Notes: generated by a model not told the origin, from the sequence alone. Shown: positions 1 through 9,284, numbered from the stretch's first letter. The stretch is 64,000 bases of DNA from Acidobacteriaceae bacterium (GCA_903642265.1 CAHJWN010000001.1:62001-126000); one strand, 5' to 3'. Numbers and translations are program-made.

Positions 1-318
1 GAGAGCACCAACAGGCATAGTCCTAAAGAGAAGATGTATACGAGCTTCCTTCTCCAGACGGATAAAACTTGAATGTCATTGGCCATATAAATCCTCAAAG
101 CTTTCTTTCTAATTTCCATTTTTACTTTTCTTCATGTAACCCGTTACATGTGGAGACGAGTTCTGAAGCACGTGAGAACACTATTTGAACAATCGGGGAC
201 TGTCAATCAAAAGATTGATGATGTTCTCCACCAAAAAGTCCGGCCATGACGATGGCACGCTTTGCACCGGATCCAGGTGCTATCCTTCGGTTGGTTCTTC
301 CCGTTTCTGCAATCGATC
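1..318. other. Upstream region without a gene
   Basis: I see no convincing coding sequence here. The stretch is markedly AT-richer than the rest of the window and contains the palindrome described separately at 133-150. It lies immediately upstream of the large FG-GAP/TPR gene and most likely carries that gene's promoter, but I could not fix -35 and -10 hexamers with confidence. Confidence 0.5.
133..150. promoter_or_regulatory. LacI-family-type operator palindrome
   Basis: CATGTAAC and GTTACATG form a perfect 8-bp inverted repeat with a 2-bp centre (CC). The shape and the TGTAAC half-sites are typical of LacI/GalR-family operators, for example the gluconate regulator sites of enterobacteria. 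It sits 168 bp upstream of the ATG of the FG-GAP/ASPIC/TPR gene. No LacI-type regulator is encoded in the window, so the cognate protein is unknown. Confidence 0.55.
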
Positions 319-3300
319 ATGACTGTAAGCCGCCATCACGAGAAGCGCCTGATCTCGCGGAGAGCGGCACTGAAGAGCTTGAGTGCGGCTCCTCTTCTGC
401 TTCGGTCGGCAGCCTTCTTCGGCTCTGAACCTCCCCACCTTCCTGAAGCGCCTACTGTGCCTGGTGCGAGTGCGCTGCCATTCGATGATGTGCGACTAAG
501 GCCGCAATACCCGGCAAAGTTGCAGCTCGCAGACGTGCTTGGCCTGATCACGCCTGGCTCGGATGAATATGCCACCGAAGGCTTTGCTGTTGCCATTGAA
601 GCCCAGCTTCTAAGCTGGGGCGAAGCGCTGAAGACTTCGCTCGCAGCAGGCATCGCATCGATCGACAAACTCCTGAACGCGTCGATGACGGGTACCCAAC
701 TCGGCAAGGCGAAGGAAACTTTACTGCGTTCCGGTTATGGGATTGAGATCGTGCAACGAACCTTCAATCGCGTCGATGTTGTTGGCGACGCCTTCCAGTT
801 TCGCAAAGAAGTCCAGGCATGGCTTGAGCCAATCGGCGAGGTTGAGACGGCGGAGTTCGAGGTTTACTCACTGCTCCTGCTTCCTGGGCCGTCCCTGCGG
901 GTAAGCGCTTCGGTTCGGTACGATCTGGTCTCGAAGCGGAAGGATGGCCAGCGCGAGGAACGGGTTGGGAGTTGGGAGACCGAATGGATGCGCGGCGTGG
1001 CTGGGGAGTGGAAGGTCTCCAAGTGGAAGGCAAATGCGGAGACGTTGGCGACCTTACGCGGACCCGGATTCATCGATGTGACTGTTGCGGCGATCGGCGA
1101 GACGGAGTCCTTCAAAGCGCAGATGATGCGCGGGGTCGATCACTGGCGAACCGTAGTCGACGGCGCCTGCGGCATTGATGTCTACAGCAATAATGGTGTG
1201 GCGGCGGGGGACTTCGACAACGACGGGTTTGACGATATCTATGTGAGTCAGCCTGCTGGCCTGCCAAACCGGCTTTATAGGAACCGCGGCGACGGCAGCT
1301 TTGAAGATGTGACGGACAAGGCCGGGGTGGGCGTGCTCGACAATACCGCCTGTGCTCTCTTTGCAGATTTTCGCAACAAGGGTGTGCAAGATTTGCTTGT
1401 CGTGTGCGGAAGCGGGCCAATCCTATTTTTGAACCAGGGCGACGGGACGTTTGTCATGAAGCGCGATGCGTTCAAGTTTGCGCATCCGCCGCAGGGAACG
1501 TTCACCCATGCGGCGCTGGCGGATTACGACCGCGACGGGCTTCTGGATATCTACTTTTGCACCTACCAGTATTACCTTGGCCTCGATCAGTATCACTACC
1601 CGGTGCCATATTACGACGCGCGCAACGGCCCGCCGAATTGCCTGCTGCACAACCAGGGTGACGGAGTGTTTATCGAGCGGACCGAGGAAGCCGGGTTGAA
1701 TGCGCAAAACGATCGGTACAGCTTTGCCTGCGCCTGGGGCGATGCAGATTCGAACGGTCTGCCGGACCTCTGCGTGGCGAACGACTTTGGAACCACGCAG
1801 CTCTATCGAAATAACGGCGACGGGACCTTCAAGATCGCATCAAGCGAAGCGCATGTAGAAGACGTAGGCGCGGGGATGGGCGCCTGCTGGGCTGACGTAA
1901 ACAACGATGGGCATCAAGACATCTACATTACGAGTATGTGGGAGGCTGCGGGACAGCGCGTCTCCGAGCAGCCTCACTTCCATCCGGCAGCTTCACAGAA
2001 GATACGTCAGCAGTATCAGCGCCATGCCCGAGGCAATGCGCTCTACCGGAATGAAGGCAATGGAACCTTCAAGAACGTTGGCCATGATGCGGGTGTCGAG
2101 ATGGGGCGATGGTCGTGGTCGGCAGACTTCTGGGACTTTGACCATGACGGGCACCAGGACCTTTACGTCACGAATGGTTACATTACGGCCGAGAGCAGGA
2201 ACGATCTTGCGAGCTTCTTCTGGCGACAGGTTGTGGCGAAATCTCCGGAGGACAAGACACCATCTTCTGCCTACGAGCTTGGCTGGAACGCAATCAACGA
2301 ACTGATTCGCTCCGACAGCTCGTGGAATGCCTACGAGCGAAACGTTCTATTTGCCAACCATGGCGATGGGCTGTTTTCAGAGGTGTCAGGGTTGCTGGGT
2401 CTGGACGCGCTTGAGGACAGCAGATCGTTTGGGCTTGCGGACATCGATGGGGATGGCAGGCTTGAAGTGATCCTCAAGAGCCGCAATGCGCCACAGCTGC
2501 GGATATTTCATAACGCTATGCTCGTGACTGGACACGCAATCTCGTTCCGCCTGCGAGGTACAAGGAGCAACCAAGACGCGATTGGTGCGGCGGTCACGGT
2601 TGCATCAGGCTCGCTGCGCCAGACCAAGTATCTGCAGGCAGGCACAGGATTTCTTGCACAGCATACGAAGGAATTGTTTTTCGGGCTTGGAGGAGCAGAG
2701 AGCAAGGTAACCGCGACGGTCCGCTGGCCGAGCGGTCTCTCACAGCAATTCAACGATCTGCCTATCGGACATCGTGTTGAATTTGAGGAAGGCAGCAACT
2801 CGTTTAAGGCGCATCCATACACCGCGAGCGCAAAGAGTTATGCAGTCCCCGAACCGTTGCCGGCCGTGAAGCCATTGCGGCGCAATGTCGAGACCTGGCT
2901 GATTGAACCGCTCAAGGCGCCGCAGTTCTCGCTTCCCGACATCACCGGAAAAGCCCGGCAGCTTAGCGATCTTCAGGGCAGCTTTATCCTGCTGAGCTTC
3001 TGGATGGCTGGCGTTCCTGCCTGCCTCGATCAACTGCGGCAGCTCGAGCATAGTAAGGCTGCTCTTGCCGGTGCAGGACTCGCCGTTCTGGCAATGAACG
3101 TGAACGATATTGAGCAGAGTGCGACGGTGAGGACTTTGGCCCTGAGAGAAAAGATATCGGTGCCGATGCTTATGGCTACAAAGGAGGTAGCCGGCATTTA
3201 CAACATTATCTTTCGGTATCTGTTTGACCGGCGCCGAGACATGGCAATTCCCACCTCGTTCCTGATTGACGGGCAAGGAATGATCGTGAAGGTGTATCAA

Positions 3301-4164
3301 GGGCCTGTCGGGGCCGACATCCTACTGAGAGATTTGCGGTCTGTGCCAGGTACGGCGAACGAGCGTATCGCGAAGGCGCTTCCTTTCAGGGGAACACTGT
3401 TTCAAGACAGCTTCGGACGAAACGACTTTACCTATGGTGTCGCCATGTTTCAACATGGCTATCTCGAACAGGCAGCTGAATCGTTCGAGCAGGTGATCGC
3501 CGCAAAGCCGAAGTACGCCGAGGCTTACTACAATCTGGGCACTCTAAAGCTGCGGGCCAACGACTATCCGCAGGCGCGTAGATACCTCGAGAAAACGGTG
3601 GAACTCCGCCCCACTTATCCAGAGGCATGGAACAACCTGGGAATGATTGCCGCCCATGAAGGTCATCCTGACGAGGCAATCGAGAACTTCAAACGTTCTA
3701 TCGATCAGCGGTCCGATTACGCGATTGCCCTTTTGAATTTAGGGAACGTATACAGGCGCCAGAAGAACTTTGCGCGATCGGAGGAGTCGTTAAAGCGCGC
3801 ACTGGCGATCGAACCGGGCGACCCGGAGATCAACTATGGCCTGGGCATGCTCTACGCACAGCAGGAACAGCTGCCGCAAGCACAAGCGTTCCTGCAGGAG
3901 GCCATTGCCTTGCGCCCCGCGTACCCTGAGGCTCTCAACAATCTGGGCGTGATCTTTGTGCAGCTTCAGGATTACGCCAAAGCGGAGGTCCAGTTTGAGC
4001 TTTGCATGAAACTCGTGCCCGGCTTTGATCAGTCATACCTCAATCTGGCACGGGTCCTGGCCGGGAGAGGCGAGAAAGCGCAAGCAAGAGCCGTACTTCT
4101 TCAGCTGCTCTCACTACAGCCGAACAATTCGAATGCGCAGAAGGCCCTGGAATCAATGCAGTGA
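319..4164 (+). CDS. FG-GAP/VCBS + ASPIC/UnbV + redoxin + TPR fusion protein
   Basis: A predicted exported protein of about 1281 residues. The ATG at 319 is preferred to the TTG at 262 because it gives a twin-arginine-like N-terminus (ISRRAALKSL) followed by a short hydrophobic stretch. Residues about 290-750 carry repeated Asp-rich loops of the FG-GAP/VCBS type (FDNDGFDD, YDRDGLLD, WDFDHDGHQDL), which bind calcium in beta-propellers. Around 755-830 is an ASPIC/UnbV domain, the pair that defines the CRTAC family. Residues about 865-1010 resemble an AhpC/TlpA redoxin, but the usual WCxxC is WMAGVPAC, so only the second Cys remains. From about 1037 to the end there are at least seven TPR units. 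CRTAC proteins fused to TPRs are common in Acidobacteria and their function is not established. The redoxin fold is probably not a thiol-disulfide oxidoreductase here. The gene is convergent with the cupredoxin gene downstream. Confidence 0.85.
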   Translation: MTVSRHHEKRLISRRAALKSLSAAPLLLRSAAFFGSEPPHLPEAPTVPGASALPFDDVRLRPQYPAKLQLADVLGLITPGSDEYATEGFAVAIEAQLLSWGEALKTSLAAGIASIDKLLNASMTGTQLGKAKETLLRSGYGIEIVQRTFNRVDVVGDAFQFRKEVQAWLEPIGEVETAEFEVYSLLLLPGPSLRVSASVRYDLVSKRKDGQREERVGSWETEWMRGVAGEWKVSKWKANAETLATLRGPGFIDVTVAAIGETESFKAQMMRGVDHWRTVVDGACGIDVYSNNGVAAGDFDNDGFDDIYVSQPAGLPNRLYRNRGDGSFEDVTDKAGVGVLDNTACALFADFRNKGVQDLLVVCGSGPILFLNQGDGTFVMKRDAFKFAHPPQGTFTHAALADYDRDGLLDIYFCTYQYYLGLDQYHYPVPYYDARNGPPNCLLHNQGDGVFIERTEEAGLNAQNDRYSFACAWGDADSNGLPDLCVANDFGTTQLYRNNGDGTFKIASSEAHVEDVGAGMGACWADVNNDGHQDIYITSMWEAAGQRVSEQPHFHPAASQKIRQQYQRHARGNALYRNEGNGTFKNVGHDAGVEMGRWSWSADFWDFDHDGHQDLYVTNGYITAESRNDLASFFWRQVVAKSPEDKTPSSAYELGWNAINELIRSDSSWNAYERNVLFANHGDGLFSEVSGLLGLDALEDSRSFGLADIDGDGRLEVILKSRNAPQLRIFHNAMLVTGHAISFRLRGTRSNQDAIGAAVTVASGSLRQTKYLQAGTGFLAQHTKELFFGLGGAESKVTATVRWPSGLSQQFNDLPIGHRVEFEEGSNSFKAHPYTASAKSYAVPEPLPAVKPLRRNVETWLIEPLKAPQFSLPDITGKARQLSDLQGSFILLSFWMAGVPACLDQLRQLEHSKAALAGAGLAVLAMNVNDIEQSATVRTLALREKISVPMLMATKEVAGIYNIIFRYLFDRRRDMAIPTSFLIDGQGMIVKVYQGPVGADILLRDLRSVPGTANERIAKALPFRGTLFQDSFGRNDFTYGVAMFQHGYLEQAAESFEQVIAAKPKYAEAYYNLGTLKLRANDYPQARRYLEKTVELRPTYPEAWNNLGMIAAHEGHPDEAIENFKRSIDQRSDYAIALLNLGNVYRRQKNFARSEESLKRALAIEPGDPEINYGLGMLYAQQEQLPQAQAFLQEAIALRPAYPEALNNLGVIFVQLQDYAKAEVQFELCMKLVPGFDQSYLNLARVLAGRGEKAQARAVLLQLLSLQPNNSNAQKALESMQ

Positions 4165-4226
4165 GTTGATGCTTCTTCACATCCCCATGCAGGGCCGAGC
4201 CAGCACGAAGCCGACTGGTTTGAGCC

Positions 4227-4958
4227 CTACGGAGCGTAAGACGGCTTGGCGTTGGGGTCATACTGGCTGCCAAACTTGTTGCTGTGACCTTCGTTCTCCT
4301 TAGGAGGTGTGGGAACGCTTAGAACACCGAGGTCTCCACTACCTCCAGTGGCATGTACGCGGCGGTTAAGCCGCTCTGTAACTGCTTCCGGGACGCCTTC
4401 TACCCAGAGATGAAGGGTGTACTCGCCGGCCGGAACCCCTTGAAAAACAAAGGCAGACTTCTGGTCCGCAAGGGCATACAGAGGCGTCGACAGCGCCAGC
4501 ACCACTGCGCTCATCTCCGGATGAATGTTGCAGAAGATGTAGGACACACCCTCTCGCGAGAAAGTCACGGACTTACTTGATCCGGCCTCGTAGAGCCCCA
4601 GGTCGAAGCGCTTGCCGTTGAAGAGCGAGAAGACGTTATGAAAGAAAGGATCGACATTCGGAAACTGAACTGCTGTACCAACCGGAATTACCTGTAGATG
4701 CGGCACGAACATGCGGTTCTTCTGTAACAGCGTGGCATGACCGCGGGGCGGAAAACTCAAGCCTGGAATCTGTGTCAAAGGTTCCAGCCACGCTACCGCA
4801 GGCACCGGGTGATGCATAGCAGTCTGGGGCAGAAGGAGCCGCAGCCGAAGCTCTGCCTGGGAAGTCGCCGAAGAACGAGTCTGGGCAGCCATGAGCCCGG
4901 AAGTAAGGCACATACTTATGCTCAAAAGGAGCCACTTGCCGATCAGGTTCTTGATCAT
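4227..4958 (-). CDS. Exported type-1 (blue) copper protein, plastocyanin-like
   Basis: A 243-residue protein with an N-terminal signal peptide ending near MAAQ (residue 25). The core resembles methylamine-utilisation-type cupredoxins: residues 99-111 read PNVDPFFHNVFS and residues 143-149 CNIHPEM. His107, Cys143, His146 and Met149 are the expected type-1 copper ligands. It probably carries electrons in the periplasm or is surface exposed; the partner is unknown. Its ATG overlaps the stop codon of the upstream porin gene (ATGA), so the two are translationally coupled and belong to the two-component/porin operon. The C-terminal 35 residues are Pro/Asn-rich and look disordered. Confidence 0.8.
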   Translation of the reverse strand: MIKNLIGKWLLLSISMCLTSGLMAAQTRSSATSQAELRLRLLLPQTAMHHPVPAVAWLEPLTQIPGLSFPPRGHATLLQKNRMFVPHLQVIPVGTAVQFPNVDPFFHNVFSLFNGKRFDLGLYEAGSSKSVTFSREGVSYIFCNIHPEMSAVVLALSTPLYALADQKSAFVFQGVPAGEYTLHLWVEGVPEAVTERLNRRVHATGGSGDLGVLSVPTPPKENEGHSNKFGSQYDPNAKPSYAP

Positions 4959-6553
4959 CAGAATTTGTAACCTGCACCAAGCCCAATGACGTTGCTCCCG
5001 ACAGGCAAGCCGGTTACGGGCGAGCTCTCGATATGGCGGTATTCGATAGAGAAGAGCAGGTACGCGCTTGGACTATAGATGACGTTGCCGGTATACGTCC
5101 GGTTCCTTGCGAGGTTTTGGTAGCTTGTGCCGTTGGGGACGGCGTAGGGTCGAAGCTGGCCCGCGAAGACGTTATCGAGTCCGAAGGCAGCATTCAGCTC
5201 CAGCCGCTGGCTGAGCTTCTCTTTCAACTGCCCCCATCCGCCCACGTCGTCGTACGGCTGGAAGTAATAAGCGCCGGAGGTGGTACTTGCGGAGTAGCCG
5301 AAGTCCTTGAAGGCGCCGGCTCCCAGGCCCCCGATCGCCGCTCCACGGTAAAAACTTCCGGTGAACGAGAGATGCCTGGGCAGGACCAGCTTCGTGTCGA
5401 GCGTCCCAGCCCAAGCGTCAAAGCGCCCTCCCGTCGGATCCAGGTGGGGTGAGAAGTAGCCGCCAAAGCCGAGATGGCTTCCCTCATCGTCTTTGGATCC
5501 AAGCAGGGATATTCGCGCTTCCATGCCTGGCCAGCGGCTCCGCTCCGCACCTGTCGCAGGCGTGCTGCCGGTAGCTCCCGAGGTAGTCACGACTGAGGAG
5601 GGGGCATCGCCAACATCGATCAATGCGCCCTGAAGACGCACCGTGCTGGCGCGAATAGGCAGGTTCTGGGTCACGCCGAGCTGCGGGTTCCATGTCCAAA
5701 GGTTGCCGGACCATGCGAGCGCCGGCTGAGCCACCGCGGTGAGTGACGTCGGTGTATCCGGGCTAAGGATGGGACGATCCAATTCGAAATATGCCCGCGT
5801 GTGCTGCCACTCAATGCCTGCGTGGGCCGTTCTCAGGCGCAGCAACGTAGCGCTCGATGCGTTGTAACCGGTGTAGCTGGATGTGGAAGCGGGTGACTGG
5901 GGGCTGCCGTCGAAGTCTACATTGAGATCTGCATAGCTGGTGGCGCCAAACAGATGCGGTCCCCGCGCACTGAATCCGAGCACAGTTTGTCGCACCGAGG
6001 CACCGGTGCTGCCAGGGCCGCCGATCGCCAGCGTAGGTGTAGCCGCAGAGTCTACCTGCCGTGTATTGACGAACCCGTTGATCAGGAGCAGCCCGGTGAT
6101 CTTGACCGGATACTTCGATTCGCTCTCCACCTTGGTCTGCTCGTGGGTCTTAATCTCCGACTCAATTACTGCCTGGCGTTCGCGGAGGTCGTCCATCGCG
6201 ATGCTCGGCTCGGGCGCTGGTGCTGGTGTCGGGAATGAAGACGGGGAGGGCTCCAAGATTGACTCGATGGTTGACGGAGACGAGCCGCTTTGGACCGCCA
6301 GAGCCTGCAAGGCGGTCAGCTGCTTCCGCATGTCTTGCAACTCGCGTTGCGATCGCTCGACCTGTGCCTGGGTCCGCGCCATGGCTTCGGTAAGGCTTGC
6401 GAGCTGCTTTGCCAGAGTCGGTTCCGCCTGGGTCTGAGCGTATCCGCTGCGAGCGAGAGACCAGCAAAACACGGCCAGTAAGGGCATTGCTCGCTGAAGA
6501 AGTCGAAGCGCGCGGAAAGGACGTCGGGTTTTCTTAGGACTGTACATTCTCAT
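4958..6553 (-). CDS. Outer-membrane porin with N-terminal coiled coil
   Basis: A 531-residue protein. Residues 1-40 form a signal peptide (hydrophobic LLAVFCWSLA, cleavage near YAQ). Residues about 45-95 are a heptad-like coiled coil (LAKQLASLTEAMARTQ, then QLTALQ), followed by a Pro/Ser-rich linker. From about residue 150 there are alternating amphipathic strands ending in an aromatic residue (GLGAGYKF at the C-terminus), which is typical of an outer-membrane beta-barrel of the DcaP/putative porin type. The transported substrate is unknown. The 3' end overlaps the copper protein gene by ATGA, and the 5' end overlaps the histidine kinase gene by 20 bp. The porin is thus probably expressed with the two-component system. 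Confidence 0.75.
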   Translation of the reverse strand: MRMYSPKKTRRPFRALRLLQRAMPLLAVFCWSLARSGYAQTQAEPTLAKQLASLTEAMARTQAQVERSQRELQDMRKQLTALQALAVQSGSSPSTIESILEPSPSSFPTPAPAPEPSIAMDDLRERQAVIESEIKTHEQTKVESESKYPVKITGLLLINGFVNTRQVDSAATPTLAIGGPGSTGASVRQTVLGFSARGPHLFGATSYADLNVDFDGSPQSPASTSSYTGYNASSATLLRLRTAHAGIEWQHTRAYFELDRPILSPDTPTSLTAVAQPALAWSGNLWTWNPQLGVTQNLPIRASTVRLQGALIDVGDAPSSVVTTSGATGSTPATGAERSRWPGMEARISLLGSKDDEGSHLGFGGYFSPHLDPTGGRFDAWAGTLDTKLVLPRHLSFTGSFYRGAAIGGLGAGAFKDFGYSASTTSGAYYFQPYDDVGGWGQLKEKLSQRLELNAAFGLDNVFAGQLRPYAVPNGTSYQNLARNRTYTGNVIYSPSAYLLFSIEYRHIESSPVTGLPVGSNVIGLGAGYKF

Positions 6554-8405
6554 GTTCGATAAGCCCGCCCTGAGGATTTACGTGCTGTGCGATCTTTTCG
6601 TCCCACGGCTGGAAGCCGCGCGCCACGATCATCTGAAAGATAGTCTCGCCCGGGCGAGTGCTGAGGAGGACGACCTCTCCGCCATGCTCGTTCGCGATGC
6701 AATTAGCGAGCGTCAGTCCCAGCCCTGTCCCCTTCTGTTTGCCTTCGCTGACGAACGGCTCAAACAGGCTGTCTCGAATGACATCCGGAACTCCCTCGCC
6801 ATTATCGATGACGCTGATGACCATCTCTTTCTCCCGTGCTTCAAGAACCAACGTAACTGTCAGCGCAGCCTCTGGCAGGCGGTTTGCCTGACAAGCGTTC
6901 AGCAGGAGGTTGCAGAGGGCACGCTCAATCTGTTTCCCGTCGGCGACAATGCCAGTCTGGGCGGGGTCGCCATATCGGACGGAGAGCGAGACACGCTCTG
7001 CATCGGGATGTGCACGAACCACCGCCACGGCGCGTTCCACCAGAGTTGTCATTAGCTCTGGCGAGCGCTTGATGCTGGCCCCGGTCCGGCTGAAGATCAG
7101 AAGCGACTCGATCATATCCGTGGTGCCGTGTACCGCTGTGCGAACATCAGCGAAGATATCCGCACGCTCCTGTTCAGTCAGGCGATGGGACGCAAGGAAC
7201 TCTGAGTTGGCGTAGATTGCAGCCAGGTAGTGCCGAAGGTCATGCGAGACGGAGCTGGCCATGCGCCCGATCGTTGCCAGCCGTTCCGATTCCAGCAGCG
7301 CTCTGCTCTTCTGCTGGATCTCTTCCCGCATTCCGGCGAAGGCAGTGCTGAGCCGCCGCACCTCCTGCGTGCCATACCTGGGAATTCGATACTCTCCATC
7401 GCCTACACCGAATGCAACGACGCTTTGCGAGAGCTCTTCAAGCGGACGCGTGACTAAACGAGAAAGAGCAATCATGAGCGCGGTCCCGGAAAGAAGCGCA
7501 AGCAGTCCCGCACACAAGACGGCGCGGTCGATCCGGTGTATGGAGCGTTCGGCCGGCTCAAAGGATTTCAGAACAACCAGGCTGAGCGGAGACGTTGCTG
7601 CAGCCGACAGGTCTTCGACAGCGGCGATAAAACGCGTGGATCCCAAATTGACCGTGGAAGAAGCAGGCTGTGCTCCGGGCAACAACAGGTGCTCTGCGGC
7701 CAGGCTTGCCTGGTCGGGCGCACTGAGCGTACTTGCGACCACCTCGCCGCCGCTTAGAAACGTGGCCTCGGCTCCTGTGAGCTCACTGATCTGACGCACG
7801 GTGCGTTCGATGGAGATGCCGCTGACAACGTAGCCAAGAAGGGTGCCATCCTCGTCGCTTCCAAAGTGCAGCGGACGCAACGAACACACATACAATTCAG
7901 ACCCGTGGATCAGGTAGTGTTTCTCCGGCGACGCGACCAACGTCATGAGCTCGCGGCGCAGCGTCGAATCGGAGGCCGTGCCTTTCGTATAGACGGCGAC
8001 CGCCCGTCCACTTGGATCGATCAGCGCAAAAAGGTCATTGCCGCTGAGTTGCCAGAATTCAGTGGCGCCATCCTGGATGGTAAGGTCGTCACCGCTCGTC
8101 ATCAGCGCCTTCAGCGTCGGAAGCTCAGCTAACAGCGAATTCTCGCGCTCGAGCGCGCCGATGCGTTCAGCCTGCAGGTTCTGGAAGGTGATGACGGAGT
8201 GGCCGAGTTCCTGCGACAGGTCGAGGGCAATCTCAGCGCGCAAGCGATGACGAACGAGCAACAAGGAGGCGCCGGTAACGACTGCAATTACGAGTGCCAT
8301 GGCGACGACCAGCAGGATGTGAGTGCGGACGCCTTGCTGCTCCTTGATCTCCGCTTGCACGCTGGTCTCAGCTCTTGCGTCGGTCTCAGCTCTTGCGTCG
8401 GTCAT
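6534..8405 (-). CDS. Membrane sensor histidine kinase (Cache-like sensor, HAMP, HisKA, HATPase)
   Basis: About 623 residues from the ATG at 8405. An earlier ATG at 8462 overlaps the response-regulator gene and adds 19 residues without hydrophobic character. The first transmembrane helix lies near residues 30-52. A roughly 230-residue periplasmic domain resembles a Cache sensor (FALIDPSGRAVAVY). A second helix (LLALLSGTALMIAL) is followed by HAMP (RLVTRPLEEL). The H-box is SHDLRH, the N-box LCNLLLNACQ, and the G-boxes DNGEGV and GTGLGLT are intact. It should autophosphorylate and pass the phosphate to the adjacent OmpR-type regulator. The N-terminal cytoplasmic tail carries a duplicated DARAET hexapeptide encoded by an 18-bp tandem repeat. 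The signal sensed is unknown. Confidence 0.9.
   Translation of the reverse strand: MTDARAETDARAETSVQAEIKEQQGVRTHILLVVAMALVIAVVTGASLLLVRHRLRAEIALDLSQELGHSVITFQNLQAERIGALERENSLLAELPTLKALMTSGDDLTIQDGATEFWQLSGNDLFALIDPSGRAVAVYTKGTASDSTLRRELMTLVASPEKHYLIHGSELYVCSLRPLHFGSDEDGTLLGYVVSGISIERTVRQISELTGAEATFLSGGEVVASTLSAPDQASLAAEHLLLPGAQPASSTVNLGSTRFIAAVEDLSAAATSPLSLVVLKSFEPAERSIHRIDRAVLCAGLLALLSGTALMIALSRLVTRPLEELSQSVVAFGVGDGEYRIPRYGTQEVRRLSTAFAGMREEIQQKSRALLESERLATIGRMASSVSHDLRHYLAAIYANSEFLASHRLTEQERADIFADVRTAVHGTTDMIESLLIFSRTGASIKRSPELMTTLVERAVAVVRAHPDAERVSLSVRYGDPAQTGIVADGKQIERALCNLLLNACQANRLPEAALTVTLVLEAREKEMVISVIDNGEGVPDVIRDSLFEPFVSEGKQKGTGLGLTLANCIANEHGGEVVLLSTRPGETIFQMIVARGFQPWDEKIAQHVNPQGGLIEHENVQS
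8364..8399. repeat. 18-bp tandem duplication in the histidine kinase 5' end
   Basis: The 18-bp unit GGTCTCAGCTCTTGCGTC occurs twice without any gap (8364-8381 and 8382-8399) and encodes the repeated DARAET of the kinase N-terminus. It looks like a recent slippage duplication in a non-conserved tail. Confidence 0.9.
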
Positions 8406-8436
8406 AGCGTGGCCCTGCCTCGACGCCGGTGGATGC

Positions 8437-9177
8437 TCATGGAACGAATTTATAGCCTGCACCGTAGATGGTGAGCAGATGCTTCGGATTGGCAGGATCG
8501 GACTCCAACTTTTGACGCAGCTTGAGGATCTGGTTATCGACCGTCCGCGTGGTGGGATAGGAGTTGTAACCCCAGACCTCGTTCAGGAGCAGTTCCCGAG
8601 TCAGAACCCGGTGGATGTTGTCCGTGAAGTACTTCAGCAGCTTGAATTCGTTTGCGGTGAGCGTAACCGGCACCCCGCCTCGCCGTGCGCTCATGCTTTG
8701 GAAATCGATCTCGCAATCAGCAAAGCGGAATATGGATGCGGTGGCTGGCCTGCGCTGCCTTCGAATCGCTGCCTGAATGCGGGCCGTGAGCTCACGAGGA
8801 CTGAACGGTTTCGTAACGTAGTCGTCCGCACCGAGTTCGAGCAGCAGCACCTTGTCCACGACTTCGCTGATGGCACTGAGCACGATGACTGGTGTCTCTG
8901 CAGCGATCGACTTGAAGGTATGGCAAAGTTCGCGACCTGAGATCCGGGGCAGGATGAGGTCGAGGACAACGGCCAGCGGACGAGCCGTGCGAAAAAGATC
9001 CAGTCCGGTCTGGCCATCTCCGGCTACCAAGACTGCATAGTGCTCTTCGATAAAGATTCTGCGCAGCACCTTCTGCATGCGCGGATCATCCTCGATGATG
9101 AGGATGGTGCCGAGATTGGCCGCGCCCGCCGCATCCATCTCCAAGTCATCTCCTACCAAATCCTCGGCTACCACCAT
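8437..9177 (-). CDS. PhoB/OmpR-family response regulator
   Basis: A 246-residue protein. Residues about 24-137 form a receiver domain with acidic residues IIEDD, phospho-acceptor Asp in VVLDLILP, Ser in VLSA and Lys in TKPFSP. Residues about 150-245 form a winged-helix Trans_reg_C domain (TLTANEFKLL, LLLNEVWG, RTVDNQILKLR, IYGAGYKFVP) very similar in layout to PhoB. It is the first gene of an operon with the histidine kinase, porin and copper protein. The first 20 residues before the receiver are unusual and the true start may lie slightly downstream. PhoB-type regulators bind direct repeats with 11-bp spacing. Exactly such repeats occur upstream of this gene and in front of most units of the neighbouring polysaccharide locus, so it is the best candidate for their regulator (inference). 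Confidence 0.9.
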   Translation of the reverse strand: MVVAEDLVGDDLEMDAAGAANLGTILIIEDDPRMQKVLRRIFIEEHYAVLVAGDGQTGLDLFRTARPLAVVLDLILPRISGRELCHTFKSIAAETPVIVLSAISEVVDKVLLLELGADDYVTKPFSPRELTARIQAAIRRQRRPATASIFRFADCEIDFQSMSARRGGVPVTLTANEFKLLKYFTDNIHRVLTRELLLNEVWGYNSYPTTRTVDNQILKLRQKLESDPANPKHLLTIYGAGYKFVP

Positions 9178-9242
9178 ATCGTGTGTACCTCTTCTTCATC
9201 TTCGCCGATGGACGCCCGTAGATACACGAAAGAATTCAGAAA

Positions 9243-9259
9243 TGACAATGGAATGACAA
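9243..9259. promoter_or_regulatory. 11-bp phased TGACAA repeat upstream of the response regulator
   Basis: On the plus strand TGACAA occurs at 9243-9248 and again at 9254-9259, an exact 11-bp period (TGACAA-N5-TGACAA). The site is 66 bp upstream of the response-regulator ATG. Unlike the other copies in this locus, the repeat reads TTGTCA on the coding strand of its nearest downstream gene, and no -10 hexamer is found 19 bp away on the plus side (a TAGGCT lies at 21 bp). It may be an autoregulatory site. Confidence 0.6.
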
Positions 9260-9284
9260 TTGAGGAGGAGCCCAGGCTTCTAGG

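Noticed and set aside
7046-7055. Single TTGTCA-like sequences inside coding regions, such as here and near 46207
   Set aside because: They are isolated hexamers without an 11-bp partner or a -10 at the fixed distance and are expected by chance.
8364-8399. Short direct repeats as a possible CRISPR or mobile-element trace
   Set aside because: There are only two adjacent 18-bp copies in frame inside a coding sequence, with no spacers; simple slippage explains them.
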